Assembly (NCBI GenBank): GCA_022704585.1
Contig: JAKJGD010000075.1
Location: forward strand, 1-7,877
Origin: Spirochaetota bacterium
GTDB taxonomy: Bacteria > Spirochaetota > UBA4802 > UBA5550
Reading direction: 5' to 3'
DNA: 7,877 nucleotides
Position 1 is the stretch's first letter, and each line of letters starts with the position of its first letter. The notes under the pieces were generated by a model that was not told the origin of the DNA, searched no databases, and saw only the letters and a list, made by a program, of their open reading frames with translations. Positions 1-5,721 of the stretch are shown piece after piece. The position numbers and the translations under genes were made by a program.

Positions 1-755
1 TCCTGTACCTTGACATCCTTCACGGTAAAGTCGCGCCCGCCGAGCTCCGCGAGAATGGCGTCTACCTCGCTCCTGCGGCGAACCCTGATCTTTTCATTCT
101 TGAAGGCGGCGAGCTGCGCCCTGAACTTTTTGCTGCCGTGCTGGAGGTCGGCGTCCAGCGTCCAGTACTCCTCCGGGTTAAAATTATCAATCTCGCGCTC
201 GCGGTCGCAGATAACCTTGAGGGAAACTGACTGAACCCTGCCGGCCGAGAGGCCTTTCTTGACTTTCTTCCAGAGAATGGGGCTTATATAGTAGCCGACG
301 ATCCTGTCAAGGATCCGGCGCGCCTGCTGCGCATTGACCAGGTCCAGGTTGATCTCGCGGGGATGCGAGACGGCCTCTTTCACGGCGTGCTCGGTGATCT
401 CGTTGAACTCGATACGCTTGATGTCGGCGTTGCGATCGGCAAGGGCGTTCGAGAGATGCCATGATATCGCCTCTCCCTCGCGGTCCGGGTCAGTCGCCAG
501 AAGAACGCGCGACACGTTCGAGGCCTGTTTCTTGAGCTCGTTCAGGATCTTCGCCTTACCGCGAATCGTGATATATTCCGGTTTGAAATTGTTTTCGACG
601 TCTATCGCAAGCCGGGACTTGGGGAGGTCGATGATATGGCCGACCGAGGACAGGATGATATAATCGCTCCCGAGGTACTTGTTGATAGTTTTCGCTTTCG
701 ACGGCGACTCAACGATCACAAGAGTGCCTGCCTTACTGCTGTTCTTTTTGCCCAT
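1..755 (-). CDS. topA: DNA topoisomerase I (type IA), N-terminal part, cut by window edge
   Basis: Type IA topoisomerase that relaxes negatively supercoiled DNA in the cytoplasm by single-strand cutting and passage. About 251 residues are visible. A short Lys/Ser-rich leader precedes the TOPRIM domain. The TOPRIM glutamate is E16 in VESPSKAKT, and the metal-binding acidic cluster TDPDREGEA has D89, D91 and E93. Further on come the conserved NAQQARRILDRIVGY segment and SAGRVQS. The active-site tyrosine region and the C-terminal zinc or repeat domains lie beyond position 1, so integrity cannot be judged. Two adjacent ATG codons (758 and 755) are possible starts. GGGGA at 766-762 is better spaced from the ATG at 755, so I chose that one. 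The gene is last in a dprA, heme-protein, topA minus-strand run, 73 nt after the heme-protein stop. Pairing of dprA with topA is a recurrent bacterial gene order. Confidence 0.96.
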   Translation of the reverse strand, partial: MGKKNSSKAGTLVIVESPSKAKTINKYLGSDYIILSSVGHIIDLPKSRLAIDVENNFKPEYITIRGKAKILNELKKQASNVSRVLLATDPDREGEAISWHLSNALADRNADIKRIEFNEITEHAVKEAVSHPREINLDLVNAQQARRILDRIVGYYISPILWKKVKKGLSAGRVQSVSLKVICDREREIDNFNPEEYWTLDADLQHGSKKFRAQLAAFKNEKIRVRRRSEVDAILAELGGRDFTVKDVKVQ

Positions 756-771
756 CATTCATCCCCATCAT

Positions 772-797
772 GGGTCCCGCGTCCGGCGACAGGACCC
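772..797 (-). other. hairpin in the topA leader
   Basis: Arms GGGTCC (772-777) and GGACCC (792-797) are exact inverted complements. Inside them a smaller GTC/GAC stem closes a four-base loop at 784-787. The structure lies in the 73-nt gap between the heme-protein stop and topA, and ends about 14 nt upstream of the topA start. It has no U-tract, so it is not a standard terminator. It could influence topA translation or processing of the shared transcript, which is inference only. Confidence 0.35.
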
Positions 798-828
798 GCT
801 GTTTCATATCAACTGGAAATATATACCT

Positions 829-1440
829 TTATTTGTCAAATAATTCTTTTATATTCTTACCCGGGTCCCACCGCACAAGGGCATAGAGCAGAAGTCCGAG
901 AACTGTCGTGATACACACGAAAATAAGTATCCGCTCGGACGTGTAGTACACACGCGCGTCGAAACGTCGCTCGAAACGCAGCGCGCCCAGGATCGACCGG
1001 CGGTTCCCCCCGGGATGGCAGAAGCGGCATTCGCCGCGCGCGAAAACCGGCACAATCGAGACATATCGGCCGCCATCCGTGCCCGAGACTGCGGCGGGCC
1101 GTGTCGCGTTGATGGCGGCGAGCACCTTCCGGTCAGGCCGCCCGCTTTTCTCTCCCGGCGCCGGGACGCGATAGCCGTTATAGTCATAAACCGTAATATT
1201 CATGTCGTTGGCTATTCCGACATCAGAAAGAAAAATCCAGGCGTATTCCGGCCGCGCCATTGACTTGATGCCGATGAACGAATCGGTTACAACCCTGAAC
1301 CCCCGGTCCAGCTCCTTGAAATAGCCTGATTTGTAAACCGGGAATATATCACCGGCATAGGGAGGTATTGAAAATATCTGTGACAGCGATACGAGGATGA
1401 GGACGGCCAGGAGGATCGAGAATATTATTTTTACTTTCAT
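829..1440 (-). CDS. membrane-anchored c-type heme (CxxCH) sensor-like protein
   Basis: 203-residue protein with one hydrophobic helix at each end, about residues 4-24 and 170-189. The roughly 145 residues between are predicted to lie in the periplasm. That segment carries one c-type heme attachment motif, CRFCH (C138, C141, H142; bases 1015-1029), followed by ILGALRFERRFD. This layout resembles the heme-binding Cache/PAS-like or Tll0287/DUF3365-like periplasmic sensor regions of chemoreceptors and histidine kinases. Here the cytoplasmic tail is only about 14 residues (ending IKELFDK), so no kinase, HAMP or methyl-accepting output is encoded. The start is supported by AGGGA seven nt upstream of the ATG. 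It lies 36 nt after dprA and upstream of topA, probably in the same transcript. No specific family name can be assigned with certainty. It may be a standalone redox or gas sensor, a partner of another signalling protein, or a simple one-heme electron carrier. Confidence 0.85.
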   Translation of the reverse strand: MKVKIIFSILLAVLILVSLSQIFSIPPYAGDIFPVYKSGYFKELDRGFRVVTDSFIGIKSMARPEYAWIFLSDVGIANDMNITVYDYNGYRVPAPGEKSGRPDRKVLAAINATRPAAVSGTDGGRYVSIVPVFARGECRFCHPGGNRRSILGALRFERRFDARVYYTSERILIFVCITTVLGLLLYALVRWDPGKNIKELFDK

Positions 1441-1476
1441 TGACTTGTCCCTGTAAGGATTGTACCCCCGGCGCTG

Positions 1477-2718
1477 CTACATCCGGGATATCGTGTTCCC
1501 GTTCCTGAGAATCTTTCCCTCGAGCTCGAGCGCGACGATCGACTCGTTGATGTCGCCGGGCGCCCCGCCCGTGGCGCGTATTATCCCGTCCACGTCATAC
1601 TCGCGCTCGGAAAGCAATCTGAGAATTTTTCCCGCGAGTGTTCCCGGGACCAGTCCATCCTCCGCCGCCATGGAGGCAGACCTCAAAAACGGCATCCGGG
1701 CGGAGCCTGACCGGTCGAGCTCGTCAAGGATGTCCTGCGACGAGGATACCAGTGCGGCCCCGCTCCTGATCAGCCAGTGACAGCCGGCATACTCCTCGTC
1801 GAAGGAATGCCCGGCGCATGCGAACACCTCGCGGTTTTGCTCGAGCGCGTGGCGGGCGGTGATGAGCGCGCCGCTCCGCTCCCCCGCCTTCACGACCACC
1901 GTGCCGGCGCTGAGGCCGCTGATGATACGGTTCCTCCGGGCGAACGTCCAGTTCCCCGCTATATAGATGCCGGGCGGGTATTCCGAAATGAGCGCCGAGA
2001 CCGGCGAGCCATTGACCTTCGCGTACAGGTCATGGTTTGATCGCGGATAGACGATATCGATGCCGCCCGGGAGCACCCCGATTGTCGAGCCGCCCGCGTC
2101 GAGCGCGCCCAGGTGCGCCTCCCGGTCAATGCCAAGCGCCATGCCGCTGACGACCGTGAACCCCCGGGATGCGAGGTCGTGCCCGATACGCCGCGCGATC
2201 AGCGCAGACTTCGGGTCCGATTTCCGCGTACCCACGATAGCGACGGAACGCCGCACAACGGTATCGCCCACAGCGTACAAGACAAGCGGCGGCCTGGGGA
2301 TCTCCCTCAGGAGCGACGGATATTCGCGGTCCCAGTACGTGAGGATCCGGGCCGGGGACTGCTCTACCCTGTCGATTATTTGTCGGGCGGCCTCGAGGGG
2401 CGTTCCCGGGTATACGGCCAGGCAGTGCACCATCGTCTCCGGATCCGAACGGCTTTCTATCATCCGGTATATCTCGCCGGGCATCCGTGCTGCAATATGG
2501 CCCCATACCCCGCTGCCTGCCGGCGACGAGACAAGCGACAGCGCAATCGCGTAGACTTTCTCGTCGTGGTCCAGTTCGGCCGGCAGATTCACCGGCAATT
2601 CGCCCGAAAATAAACGTCCCTGCATGGCGTCTAAACCGCTCCTCATCCTGTATTCACCGCCGTTCAGGATGACGAACGGGGCCGCGTAGGAATAAAAACT
2701 TTTTTCCATCATATGCAT
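1477..2718 (-). CDS. dprA: DNA-processing protein DprA/Smf (full-length, with winged-helix tail)
   Basis: DprA binds incoming single-stranded DNA in the cytoplasm, protects it and loads RecA during natural transformation. Many non-competent bacteria also keep it. The 413-residue product has a SAM/HhH-like N-terminal part from about residue 52. The extended Rossmann fold spans about 128-335: SVAIVGTRKSD (158-168), VVSGMALGIDREAHLGAL (189-206), IGVLPGGIDIVYPR (213-226), and FARRNRIISGLSAGTVVVKAG (259-279), which is followed by the SGALITARHAL segment. The C-terminal winged-helix (DML1-type) domain covers about 355-413. About 50 residues precede the usual family start. ATG codons at 2718, 2712 and 2709 are all possible and none has a strong Shine-Dalgarno. 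I kept 2718 because a good promoter ends about 25 nt upstream. One oddity is that the usual VFAVPG turn reads VFACAG. It is the first gene of the dprA, heme-protein, topA run. Confidence 0.95.
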   Translation of the reverse strand: MHMMEKSFYSYAAPFVILNGGEYRMRSGLDAMQGRLFSGELPVNLPAELDHDEKVYAIALSLVSSPAGSGVWGHIAARMPGEIYRMIESRSDPETMVHCLAVYPGTPLEAARQIIDRVEQSPARILTYWDREYPSLLREIPRPPLVLYAVGDTVVRRSVAIVGTRKSDPKSALIARRIGHDLASRGFTVVSGMALGIDREAHLGALDAGGSTIGVLPGGIDIVYPRSNHDLYAKVNGSPVSALISEYPPGIYIAGNWTFARRNRIISGLSAGTVVVKAGERSGALITARHALEQNREVFACAGHSFDEEYAGCHWLIRSGAALVSSSQDILDELDRSGSARMPFLRSASMAAEDGLVPGTLAGKILRLLSEREYDVDGIIRATGGAPGDINESIVALELEGKILRNGNTISRM

Positions 2719-2749
2719 GATATATCGGTCCGACGCTCAATGTGACATA

Positions 2750-2777
2750 ATTATATACAGTGTATAAATTTTATCAA
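2750..2777 (-). promoter_or_regulatory. sigma70-type promoter of dprA
   Basis: On the minus strand, TTGATA (2777-2772) serves as the -35 element. A 16-nt spacer separates it from TATAAT (2755-2750), a perfect -10. Transcription would begin near 2743, about 25 nt before the dprA start codon. The stretch is AT-rich compared with the flanking genes. A palindrome occupies much of the spacer. Confidence 0.7.
2754..2766. promoter_or_regulatory. palindromic operator candidate in the dprA promoter
   Basis: TATACA-G-TGTATA is a perfect 6+1+6 inverted repeat. It starts inside the -10 hexamer and covers most of the spacer, which is where a repressor would block RNA polymerase. The binding protein is not known from the sequence. 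It does not match the classic LexA box CTGT-N8-ACAG as a whole. Because the region is AT-rich, a chance palindrome cannot be excluded. Confidence 0.4.
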
Positions 2778-2797
2778 TATATATTTTCCCGGGCCAT

Positions 2798-2828
2798 AAA
2801 AAAAAGCCGGCGTTTCCGCCGGCTTTTT
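2798..2828 (-). terminator. rho-independent terminator of the acyl-CoA dehydrogenase gene
   Basis: Read on the minus strand, the stem is GCCGGCG-GAAA-CGCCGGC (2823-2806): seven GC-rich pairs capped by a GNRA tetraloop. It is followed by eight U (2805-2798). The flanking A and T runs extend the stem and make it usable in the other direction too, but the GAAA loop and the longer U-tract favour the minus strand. It begins about 28 nt after the dehydrogenase stop codon and separates that transcript from dprA. Confidence 0.93.
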
Positions 2829-2850
2829 ATCACAATCTGTTCGGATGAGC

Positions 2851-4725
2851 TTACTGCTCGAGCATCCCCGTGAAGATCGGGTCTGAAGCCTTGATGACCG
2901 CGCCTTCGCCGAAAAGCAGAGCCTCTATCTTGCCGAAGAATTTCGGGAACTCCGCGCCGAGATAGAACTGGGAAGCGATCACTTTTCCTGAATAGAAAGC
3001 GGCTTCGGAGTTCTCTTTCAGCAGCTTGTCGCGATCTTCGCCCTTCTTATCGCCGACCAGCTCTTTCATTTTGGGCTGGGTGATCGTCAGGGAGGAGATA
3101 TGCGCCCATGCCATGCAGAGCATGAACATCGCCTGCTGCAGCGGGGTGGCATTCATGAAGAGAAGCAGGAACTGCCCTTTTGCCATCTGGCCCTTCATCA
3201 TCTCGATGACCTCGTCGAGCTTCTGGACGCCGCGCTCTACCAGCGCTACGTATTTATCGTCAACGATGCCCTTGGCTTTCTTGACGGCTTCAGCGATTCT
3301 TTTCTTGAGGATCGAGTAGTTGTACTGGTTTTCGTTCATCAGGATCTTCCGCATGGTCAGGTCCATCGACTGGATGCCGTTGGTTCCTTCGTAGATGCAG
3401 GTGATCTTCGAGTCACGCATCATCTGCTCGACCGGATATTCGGAGCAGAACCCGTATCCGCCGTATACCTGCATCGCTTCGGAAGCGACTTCAACGCTCT
3501 TGTCCGTGTTGCCGGCCTTGTTGATCGGGATCATGATTTCGGCAATCCCCATGGCCTCTTTGGCCTCTTCGCCCTCTGCAACGTGAGCGACGTTGAGTGC
3601 GTGGGTCAGGTAATAGGTGATGAAACGCATACCCTCGACATGTGACTTCATCCAGAGCAACATCCGCTTGACGTCCGGATGGTTGCTGATGGTGATGCTC
3701 TTCGCTTCGGGGTTCAGCATCTGGGTGACGTGTACGCCCTGGATCCTTCCCTTTGCGTATGCGGCAGCATGCATATAGGCCGCGCTGGCCACTGCCAGTC
3801 CCTGCATACCGACGCCCAGACGGGCCTCGTTCATCATCTGGAACATGATCTTCATCCCTTTCCGCTCTTCGCCGAGGAGGAAGCCCTTGCAGTTCCCGTT
3901 GTCGCCGAAACTCAGCGTACAGGTTGCGGAGCCCTTGATCCCCATCTTGTGCTCGATACCGGCGCAGTTGACGTCATTGTGGGCGCCGAGAGAGCCGTCT
4001 TTGTTTACCAGGAACTTGGGAACGATGAAAATCGAGATACCCTTTGTTCCGCCGGGATCGCCTTCGATCCGGGCAAGAACCGGGTGGATCATGTTCTTGT
4101 AGTAATCGTTGTCGCCGGAGGAGATGAATATCTTCTGGCCGGTGATCTTGTAGGTGCCGTCCGCCTGCTTGACCGCTTTGGTCTTCAGGGCGCCGACGTC
4201 GGAACCGGCATCAGGCTCGGTCAGACACATGGTGCCGCCCCATTCGCCGGATATCAGCTTGGGAATGTACATCTCCTTCTGCTCGGGGGTGCCGAAGGTG
4301 TGGATCATGCCCATGCAGCCGTGCGACAGGCCGGGATACATCATGATATTATAGTTTGCGGCGCTGATCATTTCGGCAACCGACATGTACATGCATGCGG
4401 GCATCCCCATGCCGCCGATTTCCGGGTCTTCCATCGCGGCGATGAAGCCGGTCTCATAATAGGCGTCCAGGGCCGGTTTATAGCATTTCGGGATCTTGAC
4501 TTCTTTCGTCGCGGGAACGAAGGTACATCCTTCGCGGTCGCCGTCCTTGTAGGTGGGCCAGATCTTTTCTACTGCAAGTTTCTCGGCCAGGTCGAGAGTG
4601 CTGTCAAGAGTATCGTGGTCGAAATCGTTATAGACCGGATACTTTTTGCAGAATTTATCGAGTTCCAGCTGCTCGAAAAGAACAAAACGCACGTCTCTGG
4701 AATCTATGATAGGATTTAATGCCAT
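2851..4725 (-). CDS. acyl-CoA dehydrogenase, long FadE/DmdC-like class
   Basis: FAD-dependent flavoenzyme that introduces an alpha,beta double bond into an acyl-CoA, passing electrons to electron-transfer flavoprotein. The 624-residue product has an N-terminal extension typical of this class (about 1-60), then N-terminal helical, middle beta and C-terminal helical ACAD domains, and an extra C-terminal bacterial helical domain (about 470-624). Visible motifs are CLTEPDAGSDVG (168-179), ITGQKIFIS (194-202), ARLGVGMQGLAVA (301-313), YGGYGFCSEYPVEQMMRD (421-438) and YEGTNGIQ (445-452), where E446 is the likely catalytic base. The start at 4725 was chosen because GGAGG (4735-4731) lies five nt upstream. 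An in-frame ATG at 4836 would add 37 poorly conserved-looking residues. The length fits the FadE/DmdC type rather than the roughly 380-residue short-chain enzymes. The substrate cannot be read from sequence. The gene appears monocistronic, with its own promoter and terminator. Confidence 0.95.
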   Translation of the reverse strand: MALNPIIDSRDVRFVLFEQLELDKFCKKYPVYNDFDHDTLDSTLDLAEKLAVEKIWPTYKDGDREGCTFVPATKEVKIPKCYKPALDAYYETGFIAAMEDPEIGGMGMPACMYMSVAEMISAANYNIMMYPGLSHGCMGMIHTFGTPEQKEMYIPKLISGEWGGTMCLTEPDAGSDVGALKTKAVKQADGTYKITGQKIFISSGDNDYYKNMIHPVLARIEGDPGGTKGISIFIVPKFLVNKDGSLGAHNDVNCAGIEHKMGIKGSATCTLSFGDNGNCKGFLLGEERKGMKIMFQMMNEARLGVGMQGLAVASAAYMHAAAYAKGRIQGVHVTQMLNPEAKSITISNHPDVKRMLLWMKSHVEGMRFITYYLTHALNVAHVAEGEEAKEAMGIAEIMIPINKAGNTDKSVEVASEAMQVYGGYGFCSEYPVEQMMRDSKITCIYEGTNGIQSMDLTMRKILMNENQYNYSILKKRIAEAVKKAKGIVDDKYVALVERGVQKLDEVIEMMKGQMAKGQFLLLFMNATPLQQAMFMLCMAWAHISSLTITQPKMKELVGDKKGEDRDKLLKENSEAAFYSGKVIASQFYLGAEFPKFFGKIEALLFGEGAVIKASDPIFTGMLEQ

Positions 4726-4922
4726 ATGAACCTCCGAATAGTTTGTTTTATTTTGCGAAAATCGCCCGTTTATATCTATGCAGGAGAAAAGAGAATCATG
4801 GCTGCGGGAAATCCGGAAATAAAACCCGGGGTCCACCCCATTTCCATAGATCTTTAATCTCTCTCCATTGTATCCGTGGTTATGACCTGGGTCCGAGCAT
4901 ACGTGCTGACAGACCGTTTTTC

Positions 4923-4950
4923 AAAATAAATTCTGACTCATATATGTCAA
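4923..4950 (-). promoter_or_regulatory. sigma70-type promoter of the acyl-CoA dehydrogenase gene
   Basis: On the minus strand a perfect -35 TTGACA (4950-4945) is followed after 16 nt by TATTTT (4928-4923), which matches four of the six -10 positions. Transcription would start near 4916, giving an untranslated leader of about 190 nt. The spacing is slightly short but acceptable. Confidence 0.5.
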
Positions 4951-5016
4951 CGGAATTAATGTACTTATATTAAAAAATAGCAAAAAACGGGGATATATGA
5001 TATGGTTATAAAGATC

Positions 5017-5053
5017 CGGACACCCGGTACTTGTATCAATAAGCCCGTGTCCG
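5017..5053 (-). repeat. inverted repeat downstream of the STAS gene
   Basis: CGGACAC (5017-5023) and GTGTCCG (5047-5053) are exact inverted complements around a 23-nt loop, about 85 nt past the STAS stop. On the minus strand two T-rich runs follow, but more than 20 nt from the stem, so this is not a standard intrinsic terminator. It may be a weak terminator or a chance repeat. Confidence 0.3.
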
Positions 5054-5070
5054 CATGCATAACTTAAGCC

Positions 5071-5085
5071 ATGCAACCTTTGCAT
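5071..5085. repeat. short inverted repeat ATGCAA-CCT-TTGCAT
   Basis: A perfect 6+3+6 inverted repeat. A further related ATGCAT lies at 5055-5060, so the motif is locally reiterated. It lies about 50 nt downstream of the STAS stop and well upstream of the dehydrogenase promoter. It could be a protein-binding site or coincidence. Confidence 0.3.
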
Positions 5086-5135
5086 CCGAATCTAACAATT
5101 TTTATTATATGAACAACTTTCGGGACAGAGAACAC

Positions 5136-5489
5136 TCACCGTGAACGCAAATATTGCAGCGCAGCTTCAAGGGACGGAAAAACTCTGATAATCTCGTTAA
5201 TTTTAAGCATGAATATAATGTTCAGAACTTCCTTGTTCCGGCATACTATGGCTGTTTCACTGCCATTCTTCGTGATAACATTACGCGTCTCAATAAAGAA
5301 GCCGAACACGCTGGAGTCGATGAATTCAACCGCTGTGAGATCCCACGCAACCGAAGGGAAGGAGCGCTCCTTTAACGCGGTTCGCAGGAAGTTTGCCGAT
5401 TCCGAGATTTCGTAAAAATCCAGGGTATCGATCAGAACCTTTATAACGAGCAGGCCATCGCTGTCGATTAATTCATAATGATCGCTCAT
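5136..5489 (-). CDS. single-domain STAS protein (anti-sigma-factor antagonist type)
   Basis: 117-residue stand-alone STAS domain. Such proteins are cytoplasmic switches that bind an anti-sigma kinase or related partner and are turned off by phosphorylation of a conserved serine. The core reads WDLTAVEFIDSSVFGFF (49-65). D58-S59-S60 aligns with D57-S58-S59 of Bacillus SpoIIAA, so the phosphoacceptor S59 is present, although the usual SSGLG is SSVFG. The remaining alpha/beta pattern fits a complete domain through the C-terminal helix (FPSLEAALQYL). I chose ATG 5489, where domain homology begins. It lacks a clear Shine-Dalgarno. The frame stays open to a TTG at 5621, but that would add 44 Arg-rich residues that look non-coding. 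No kinase, phosphatase or sigma factor is next to it. It is transcribed divergently from the second dprA-like gene. Confidence 0.82.
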   Translation of the reverse strand: MSDHYELIDSDGLLVIKVLIDTLDFYEISESANFLRTALKERSFPSVAWDLTAVEFIDSSVFGFFIETRNVITKNGSETAIVCRNKEVLNIIFMLKINEIIRVFPSLEAALQYLRSR

Positions 5490-5721
5490 GAAGAAATCAT
5501 GCTGTAAAGCCCGATATTTTGCAAGGATTTTATTGTGGACCCGGGGGCAGGGCCCCTTTGGAAAAACAGCCTTCAACCTTCGCCGGACACGGCTGCGGCC
5601 CCCCCGCTCAATCCGCGCCAACGGTTTTAAATTGACTTTTTTCCGATAATCCTGGTAGTGTCTTCAAGGACGATTCCACGCGGGCCAGCATCATTCCCGC
5701 AACCTTTCACTGACGATTGAT
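5490..5721. other. divergent intergenic region between STAS and the second dprA-like gene
   Basis: Contains the plus-strand promoter candidate at 5632-5661. A GC-rich stretch at 5540-5610 includes a small GGGGC/GCCCC hairpin-like element near 5545-5557. No convincing minus-strand promoter for the STAS gene was found: a TTGCAA at 5519-5524 has no good partner -10. No RNA gene was recognised. Confidence 0.5.
5632..5661 (+). promoter_or_regulatory. possible promoter of the second dprA-like gene
   Basis: TTGACT (5632-5637) is a close -35 match. After an 18-nt spacer, TAGTGT (5656-5661) is a weak -10 that keeps only the TA and the final T. The start would fall near 5668, about 54 nt before the ATG. 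The closer GATAAT at 5645-5650 is only 7 nt from the -35 and cannot pair with it. Confidence 0.4.

Larger units (their letters stand above)
4726..5135. other. 410-nt intergenic region, no gene seen
   Basis: Lies between the STAS gene stop and the dehydrogenase start, both on the minus strand. It holds the dehydrogenase Shine-Dalgarno (4735-4731), a likely promoter (4923-4950), and a roughly 190-nt leader with a cluster of small inverted repeats (4878-4907). Two larger inverted repeats lie nearer the STAS end (5017-5053 and 5071-5085). Short open frames here lack ribosome binding sites and recognisable motifs. I recognise no riboswitch or small RNA class. Confidence 0.6.

Noticed and set aside
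2060..2613. Two overlapping plus-strand open frames of about 165 residues opposite dprA
   Set aside because: Antisense to conserved DprA motifs; Arg/Pro/Ser-rich shadow frames of a GC-rich gene.
3679..4719. 346-residue open frame on the plus strand, opposite the acyl-CoA dehydrogenase gene
   Set aside because: It is fully antisense to a gene with clear family motifs. Its His/Gly/Val-rich composition is typical of a shadow frame and it shows no recognisable domain.
4726..4836. 37-residue N-terminal extension of the acyl-CoA dehydrogenase
   Set aside because: The strong GGAGG five nt before ATG 4725 marks the start, and the extension lacks family similarity.
4719..4973. 84-residue plus-strand open frame across the dehydrogenase leader
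   Set aside because: It overlaps the dehydrogenase start codon and promoter, has no ribosome binding site and resembles nothing known.
5016..5054. Intrinsic terminator for the STAS gene
   Set aside because: Seven-bp stem with a 23-nt loop, and the T-runs are more than 20 nt away; kept only as an inverted repeat.
5490..5621. 44-residue N-terminal extension of the STAS protein from a TTG start
   Set aside because: Arg-rich, outside the STAS fold, with weak initiation signals; the domain begins at the ATG at 5489.
5645..5650. GATAAT as a -10 element for the second dprA-like gene
   Set aside because: It lies only 7 nt from the TTGACT -35 and no other -35 is suitably placed upstream.
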